Source: Cinclus cinclus | Taxonomy: Eukaryota; Chordata; Aves; Passeriformes; Cinclidae | Assembly (NCBI RefSeq): GCF_963662255.1 | Contig: NC_085050.1 | Coordinates: 2,263,694-2,327,693, forward strand | DNA: 64,000 nucleotides | Direction of reading: 5' to 3' | Part shown: positions 56,937-64,000 of the stretch, piece by piece | How positions within the stretch are numbered: position 1 is the first letter of the stretch | Layout of the letters: every line of letters begins with the position of its first letter | Made by a program: the position numbers and the translations under genes | The notes under the pieces: generated by a model | Databases searched by the model: none | The model's input: the letters and a program-made list of their open reading frames with translations, nothing else | Told to the model about the DNA's origin: nothing

Positions 56937-57195
56937 ATTGAGGTTGGAAAAGACCTCCAAGCTCATCGAATCCAACCTTTGGCCTTCCCAACCTGGTCAA
57001 CCAGCCCAGAGCACAGAGTGCCACGTGCAGTCATTCCCTGGACACCTCCAGGGATGGGGATGTCACTACCCCCTTGGGCAGCTCCAGTGTCTGACCACCC
57101 TTTCCATGAAGAAATTCCTCCTGATGTCCAACCTGAGCCTCCCCTGGCACAGCTTGAGGCTGTTTCCTCTAGTCCTGTGCAAGCACTCTCATCCC
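56937..57195 (-). mobile_element. CR1 3' fragment, partner of the pair
   Basis: GGTTGGAAAAGACCTCCAAG, CACCTCCAGGGATGGGGATG and CCTCCCCTGGCACAGCTTGA on the minus strand. Confidence 0.92.
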
Positions 57196-57467
57196 TCTTT
57201 GTGGGTTTGTTTTCAGCCATGGGAAGAAGGGACACAGTATCCAAAAAGCTGAAAAAATGTAGAAGAAGCAGCTGAGTGATGGGTAAATGCTGAATTTCAG
57301 CCAAGTGAACAATAAGACATTGCTCAGTGAGAAGGTTTGAGAAAGAGTGGCTGAACCTGTATTTTGAGCAGAAGGAAAGAAGAAAAAGAAGAAATTTAGA
57401 AGAAGGAAGGGCAGAGCACTATGTCAGCCCAAAGCTTGTCAGTTCATCCTGTAGAGGTGGGAAATTT

Positions 57468-57580
57468 GAGGTCACAGATTCACAGGGTGGTTTTGGTTGG
57501 AAAGACCTTAAAGACCATCTCATTCCAAGCTCCTGCCATGCACCTTCCACTATCCCAGGCTGTCTGGTGTTCAAATAGAC
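57468..57580 (-). mobile_element. CR1 3' end
   Basis: CACAGATTCACAGGGTGGTT, GGTTGGAAAGACCTTAAAGA and ACCTTCCACTATCCCAGGCT on the minus strand; truncated early. Confidence 0.88.
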
Positions 57581-59129
57581 AAAAAAATTCAAGAGAACTG
57601 GACATATTTTGTGGACACTCTGCCACTTTAAGCCCTTAAATCTCCAGAGAGGAAAGATCAGGTCCCTATCTCCAGTAACCCCCTCAATGCTCAGGGGAAA
57701 CCTCATTCACTGACTTTGCTCAAAGGGATTTCCCCTTGTGTCTTAAACCATCTCAGGACCTGCTTTCATGTGTGCCAGTGATACTTCACAGGACAGGTTA
57801 ATAATCTCCCTTTTTCAGAGCAGACAGCACTTATAAACAGATTTATTCTGCATTTTTTTCATGTTTGAGCAAACAAAACACATCATCAACACATTGGGAT
57901 CCTATGGAGCTGTGTTTGTGGGGCTGGGGCTGCCCTGTGCTCTGTTCCTCCTTGCTGGGAAGAGGGCAGGGCTCAGAATACCTGGGAGAAATCACTAATT
58001 TTTGTCTCCCACTCTGGTCCCATGTCCAGGTCGCTGATGTAGCAGGGAGAAGTGGCTGATTTGTGTTTCCCAGGAGCCCCACAGAGCTCCTGACCCCCTC
58101 TGGTTCCATGTTACATAAAGGAGACACCCCCGTGCCAGATGTGCTGCATCACATTCCCCTTCAGCTGAATCCGTGGGCTCTCCAAACCATGCCATGTTTA
58201 TGTAGACTCCCAAGCACCAATTTTGCAATCTTTCCCATTCTCTCCAGCCAACACACATCCAATTAAACTGTCCAGTTACCATGGTTTCCTCCTCACCAAC
58301 CTGGGGATTTTGGATGTGGAGATTGTGGCAAAGAAAAATGTTTTAATGTTAGGAAATGTGCTCATTGGGCTGATGGGCTTAAAATTTTGTGTTCAGCCCA
58401 CTTTGCGTCTGGGGGTTTGATGTTGCTGTTGTGGGGGGGCTCTTTGGGTACCAAAATCCATGGACAGGGAAGAGCTTGTGAATGGTTTACCATGACAAAT
58501 GCATTGTTTTAAGAGTCAATTTAAGCAGCCAGAGAGGAGGACTGGAACTGGGGAATGTTTGCTGGAGTATCTGAACGTGCTGTTGGAAATAGTTTGTTGT
58601 TGGTAAAAGCTGGGTTTAATTGTAGTCTCTTAAAACCCCTGAACGTCATATAAAGAAAAAAAAAAGCTTAACAACAAAACATGCCTTTCAGGGCAGAGCT
58701 GGAAATGAATGTAGAGCCTAGAAACAGACTGGGGCTGCCTGGACTGGATTAGTAAACTCTGACTGTTGTCATGCAGCACATTCACCATCCTGCTTTTCAG
58801 GATCCTTCCACAGCAGAGGAAGCTGGACTAAAACCCCTGTTCATGTTCAAACCCCTGTTGCCATTAAATACTTTCAGAGTCAAACAAGGAAAAAAGATTA
58901 AGACTCAAAGAATGATCTGCAGAGAGTTGGAATTCATCATATGTAATGATCATCAAGTAAGTGATAAAGGTGGCTGACCTGGCCAAGCCAGATCCTGGAG
59001 GAATTTCATCCTGATGCCTTTGGCTTCCTCTTTTCTTCCTCCTCTCCATGGTCAAGGGAGATGGACTGAAATTCAAAGAGGATGGACAGAGAGGAAGTAA
59101 TAGGATGATATCAAAGACTACTTATTCCA

Positions 59130-59266
59130 CAAATAACCAACCAAATAACCAACAACAAACAAACCAACCCAATCCCCACCAAAAAAAACCCAAAAAACCC
59201 AACAACAACAACAAAGAAAACCAACCAACCAACCAAACAAACAAACAAAAAAAACCCCACACCAAA
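59130..59266. repeat. CA-free A/C-rich simple repeat
   Basis: Degenerate (AACC)n, (AAC)n and (AAAC)n units on the plus strand, almost without G or T. Confidence 0.92.
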
Positions 59267-60149
59267 TCAAGACTTTGCTGGCCAACAGAAATCCGGATTC
59301 CACTAAACATACATGATGCCATAAAAAAACCAGGATGGAAAATGGGTTAAAAAACTGTCAGATGATCATCCAAATGGTTTGATCTCCTCAATACACTTTG
59401 AGCAGGTCTGTGCCACACCCCGCTCTCCCTAACAAAGTCTGGAAACTTTGCAAGGGACAGCAAGAGTCAGGGGCTGTCACCTGTGGGGAAGATGGAAAAA
59501 AAAGTCTTATTTTGCAGTAAAGGGCAGACTGTGATCACAGGCTTTGCTGCTCCATGTGTCTCCAGGGCCAGAGGGGAGGTCTTGGCCCTGTGAAATTTGC
59601 TACTCAATGCTTGGCCGTGCCTAATGTGCTGTTTTTATAAAAACAGCTGGTTGAACTGAGAGGGAGTGTTTGGTGTGAATAACGGGGAAGGAGGAGAGTC
59701 ATGGAAGATAACAGACTCTCTGCAGCACCACTTGTGGTGTGAACTGTGGAGGAATGAATTCTGGGTGAGGTTTGGAAGGTGGCTGTTTAACACCACAGCT
59801 GAGAGGGGGTGAACAGGCTGCTGATCTGAAGGGTGGGTGGGCAGCTGGAGACAAGAGCTGGGTGCTGAGAAGGGACCTGTTCTTCAATGGAGACATCCTC
59901 TGATGGAACACAGTGCTGAGATGCTCAGGGGACTTATGGGATGTTCTGGGAATGTACACAGGGTCGAGGTGATATCATGCAATATGATATCTGCTGGGGA
60001 ACTGCAGCCATCCCCTGGTTCTATCCCTGCGCAGAGGGGAAGTCGACTTCCATGACTCCCCAGCTTAAGGAAAAATTAAAATTACAGCCAGAAGTCTGCA
60101 CCTCAGCACATAAACCCAGGAATATGAGGGATGCTCTAGAGGTTAAAAA

Positions 60150-60330
60150 CAAAGAATCATGGAATGGTTTGGGTTTGAAGGGAGCTTAAAGATGTTCCAC
60201 TATCCCAGATTGTTCCAAGCCCCATCCAACCTGGCCTTGGACATTTCCAGGGATCCAGGGGCAGCCTCAGCTTCTGTGGGCAACCTGAGGGTCTCCCCAC
60301 CCTCAGAGCACATCAGGGGCTGCCTTCCTC
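60150..60330 (-). mobile_element. CR1 3' fragment
   Basis: AATCATGGAATGGTTTGGGT, CCATCCAACCTGGCCTTGGA and GGATCCAGGGGCAGCCTCAG on the minus strand, missing the CCCTGCCATGGGCAGGG block. Confidence 0.92.
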
Positions 60331-61019
60331 TAGTCAATGGATGAGGATGGGAGCTAGGAGCTCTCCCGTTTCCATCAGCTCCCTGGTAAACTTGGCCCGG
60401 GCAGTCTGAGCTCATGAGATCATCTGCTTCCCCGAGGTCAGCATGGAACAACATTTCAGCACTGGTGCAAACCTCAAAGCAAAGCCAAGCCGCTGAAGCC
60501 ATAATTATGTCTTTATTGTGCAGGGCCGGGCTGTGTGCGGGCTGGCAGGGAGCCTTTCATTCTGCAGGGCTCGGGGCATTCATCCTGCATTACACATTGT
60601 GGGCTGGGGCTGGGGGTGCTGCTGGAACCCCATTCACAGCACTCCCTTGGCCGTGCTCTCAGAGCCACGAGGATGGAGAGCCCAAAAAGAAGGGTTTTGT
60701 TGCCTGTCTCCCAAGCAAGTCGCTCCTGGCCACCACCACAGGGAGTGATGTAAAAGGGCTTTGTGTGGCTTGTCAGCAGGAAGGCTCCAGCTGGGACTGG
60801 GAATGGCACGCACGAGGTGGGAGCACGGTAGGGATGAGGCAGGAGAGGAGGAGTGGGGCAAAGGTGGGTGGAGGAGGGTGGGAATGGGGTGTGACTTGTG
60901 ATAAAGAGGTTTTGGAAGTGCAGTGGTCTGCTGAGGAAGGTGGAAGAGTGGGAAGAAGGAGGTGGGATTGGCAGGATTAAAGCCGCATGGGGGGATTGAT
61001 GGCAGTTGAAGAGAGAACA

Positions 61020-61240
61020 TGGAATCCCATTCTAATTAAGATTGGAAAATCCCTCCAAGGTCATTGAGTCCAACCTGTGCCTCAACCCCACCTCGTCACC
61101 AGAGCAGAGCACTGGGTGCCACATCCAGGCATTCCTTGGACACCTCCAAGGAAAGGGACTCCACCACCTCCCTGGGCATGGGAACTTTCCTTTCCAATGC
61201 CTGACAGTCCTCTCCATGGAGAAATTCTTCCTGAATTGGA
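61020..61240 (-). mobile_element. CR1 3' fragment, third subfamily
   Basis: CCCTCCAAGGTCATTGAGTC, CAACCTGTGCCTCAACCCCA and GGACACCTCCAAGGAAAGGG on the minus strand, matching the subfamily of the copies at 32701 and 38583. Confidence 0.92.
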
Positions 61241-64000
61241 TATGGGGTGTGAGTCAGGGCCCATCGAGCAGATGGTTGCGGTGCTTGAGGATGGCAAAGC
61301 AGCCAAGGGCTCAGGAGTATGGTGGGAGATGTCATTGATGTGCCAGGGATGACCAAGAGGGACAAATGTGGTGGAGATGGCAGGAGAGAGAGAGGGGATG
61401 AGCTCTTGAGGACTGGTGAAAGGCAGAGCAGAAGGAAGTTTAATTATTAAATGACAAGAACTGAGAGAGGAGTTGAGTCAAGATCTGGAGGGGATGAGAG
61501 GAGGGGTGAGAGGAGAAGGGTTTGAGAGAGGCTGTTGAGGTGGAAAAGTGACAGATTGCAGGAATGGCAGCACCTTTCAGTCAGGGATGTGTGATTGCCC
61601 CTGACTGAAAGGGAAAATCCAGGATCTGATGAAGATGATGTGATTTCACAACTCCTGCCTGTCTTTCTTCTGATCAGGAGGCTTCAAGATGATTGTGGTG
61701 CTTGGACCACGAGGTGCTGGGCTGGACCAGCAAGGGAGGGATGAGAAATGGGCACAGGGATATGCACAGTTTGAACTGTTGGGCTGTGGATACGTCTCCC
61801 TGTGCTTTGGAAATCCAAGGGGAATGTTAAAGTAAGGCTAAGAATAGCCTGTCAGCCTAATCCTCAGACACCAAAGGCCATGGGAAGAGGAACACCACAC
61901 AAACCACAGCAAAAATTCAGAGTGAGCGAGGTCCCTGCTAATAATCAGACATTATCATGCCATTGCTGCAAAATGTGTTTCTTTCCCACAGAACAGCCCA
62001 TCCTGGACTCCTTCCTTGGGAAGAGAAACTGAACTGACTCTGGGGCAGCAGCCATCCATGAAAATCCCCAGGCTCCTCCATCCACCTTGGACATGCTTTG
62101 ACTTCGTGTCACGAGCCAGGGCCTTGTCCAGGTGAGTTCCTAAGGGAAATCTGGCTGTGCAGGAATGGGATGAGGTGCAGTGCACTGCAGTTCATCCTCC
62201 AGAGGGGTTTATTAGGGGAAACACTTAGGATGTGCTCCAAAGGACACTCGGGACATGTCTATACCGTATACAGAATGAGCAGGGAAAAACTCACCATGGG
62301 AAGATACTGGAGATACCAAGACTGCTTAAGATGAAGAAGTAATGGGAAGTTTGTTGGGTCCAAAACAATGGTAGATTATATTTAGGTACTACCAGAGCAG
62401 TTCACCCCCCAGGCTGGGACTCAGAGGCTCTGCCAAACGTGAATAAATTGGTGCACCTCGTGTCACCTCAGCAGAACGGGGACGTTGTAGGCTCCTTCAG
62501 CAGGACTGTCAGCATTTCTGTGTGTCTGGAAAGCTGCAAAGCCCTGGATGCAGCTGAAAGGTGTCACAGCTAAATCAAATGAAAGCACATTCAGGCATTT
62601 ATTATATTATATATTTCAGGCCATACCTGAGCTGAGGAGCATTCATGGACAAATCGTGAGGATGAAAACCCCCACTGTGAAGTACTCAAAAAGACCAATT
62701 TTGAAGCAAAAACCAGGGAGAAATTCCCTCCCCTGGAGAAGGGACCCATGCTGCTCTGCAGAAGATATCCAGATCCTCCTGCCTCTCCTAGAGGGAGGAT
62801 AATGGATGCTACATCCTGATTCCTCCAGGCAATCCCATGTCATCCAATCAGCAGAAAAACACCTTCCCCTCCCCAGCTCTTCCTGTCCTGGTGTGACAGG
62901 GAGGCTTCTCTGGTGAAGGAAATGTTTTGTGCAACACAAATGCATTTTGTCACATCAGGGACAGAGCATTTCCAAATGTCTTGGCTCTTCCACGTTCAGG
63001 AAGAAGAGAAGTGAGCAACCTGAGTTGCCATGGTAAATAATACAGCAGCACCCTTGCATAATGCCACTCTGAAACTACTTTAATATTGAGTGATTGTAAT
63101 TTTTTGCTTTAGAGTCTGGAAAATAGATTTTGAGACTAACTGAACAGTAGCTGATGAAAGTAATTTTGCAGTGGTCTCTTAACACAGCCAAGCAGACAGA
63201 GGCCAGAAAAATAAGAAACCTTAGAGTCAGAGTTTTTTAAAGGATCTCGAAACAGCAAGTGGATGGTAGATGTGCTATCAATGCACTTCATGGAGATGTG
63301 GGTTTGGTCATGCTGAATGGCAGGAATGCCTTCAGTGTACATCCCTGTTATTTATTGAGTAGTGACAGTGGCTTTAGAGCAGCACATGGCAGAGGAGAAG
63401 TCCCAGTTCTCCAGTACAGGGCTTTAAATAGCTCATGGGAGCAATGCAGCTTCAGGGGAAGTGCTGAATGTGGTGGGGAGCTTTGGAAAAACAAACCAAT
63501 CCAGGACCCTCTTCCCTTCCCTGATGCTTTCTCCCCGGTTTCTCCTCCATTCCCCTCTCTCAGCAGCTGTGGTGACTGGAGAGCATAAATTATATTCTCT
63601 GTGGCAGGACAGAACACAACTTCACACCCCTATAACTTGATCCTTGGCTGGTGAGCCATCAGTCCATGCTTGCCCAGGCTTCTTCCCAGGGGAGATGCTC
63701 CATGATCCAACTGCCGTGGAGAAGAGGAAGAGCTCAGCAGCCTTTGCTGAACAAAGACTCAGCAGGGCTGGACTCTGCCACTGCTGTTCTGTTTCTCCTT
63801 GGCCAGGGGATACCTCTCTGTGTTGTCTTGTTTTGGGTGAGGAACCAATCCCAAATCCAGGGATGATGGTCCTCACTGGTTTGCCACCTCCCACATAGTA
63901 CATGGGGTTGGAACAGGCTGAGGTGACCTTGCAGCTGCCCCTCAGAGGTTGTCCCAGACTTCTCAGCAGCAGTTTTTTATCATGGGCTGAAGTCTGATCC

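Larger units (their letters stand above)
57581..64000. other. Intergenic to window end
   Basis: Only two CR1 copies and one A/C-rich simple repeat are recognisable. No exon, RNA gene or complete mobile element could be supported. Confidence 0.5.

Overview
The window is nuclear genomic DNA of a bird. Two things point there. About forty fragments of CR1 non-LTR retrotransposons are present, with the usual avian 3' end: a run related to CCTTCCAACCCAAACCATT followed by short ATTCTRTG-type repeats. There is also one intron-rich vertebrate gene. Passerine is a guess from the overall look of the repeats and cannot be proved here.

Bases 1-15,200 hold the 3' end of one plus-strand gene. Eight coding exons (2700-9619) join in frame, with matching phases at every junction, into the last 292 codons of a protein I recognise as DNAAF9 (C20orf194, the vertebrate counterpart of Shulin, a packaging factor for outer dynein arms). 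Upstream exons lie outside the window. One intron appears to use a GC-AG donor. The stop codon at 9617-9619 is followed by a probable 3' UTR of about 5.6 kb. It contains a 1.6 kb minisatellite (10021-11612) of about 23 units near 73 bp, most of which can form the same small stem-loop. AATAAA signals near 14,210 and 15,175-15,218 are the likely poly(A) sites.

Bases 15,200-64,000 look intergenic. I find no second gene I can support. Open frames there are short or run across CR1 sequence. The region holds CR1 fragments in both orientations, two related LTRs in the same orientation (about 22,485-23,003 and 44,036-44,606), a perfect 58-bp triple repeat (33,858-34,040), simple repeats, a small CpG-rich cluster (about 56,494-56,740) and several repeat-free AT-rich blocks that could be conserved non-coding elements.

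The most unusual structures are CR1 copies whose parts lie in opposite orientation (15,841-16,256; 52,605-53,075; 56,872-57,195) and a fold-back duplication with a 31-bp perfect inverted repeat inside a CR1 copy (36,753-36,880). I found no clear new multi-gene system. The hairpin-bearing minisatellite in the DNAAF9 3' UTR is the best candidate for something functionally new.
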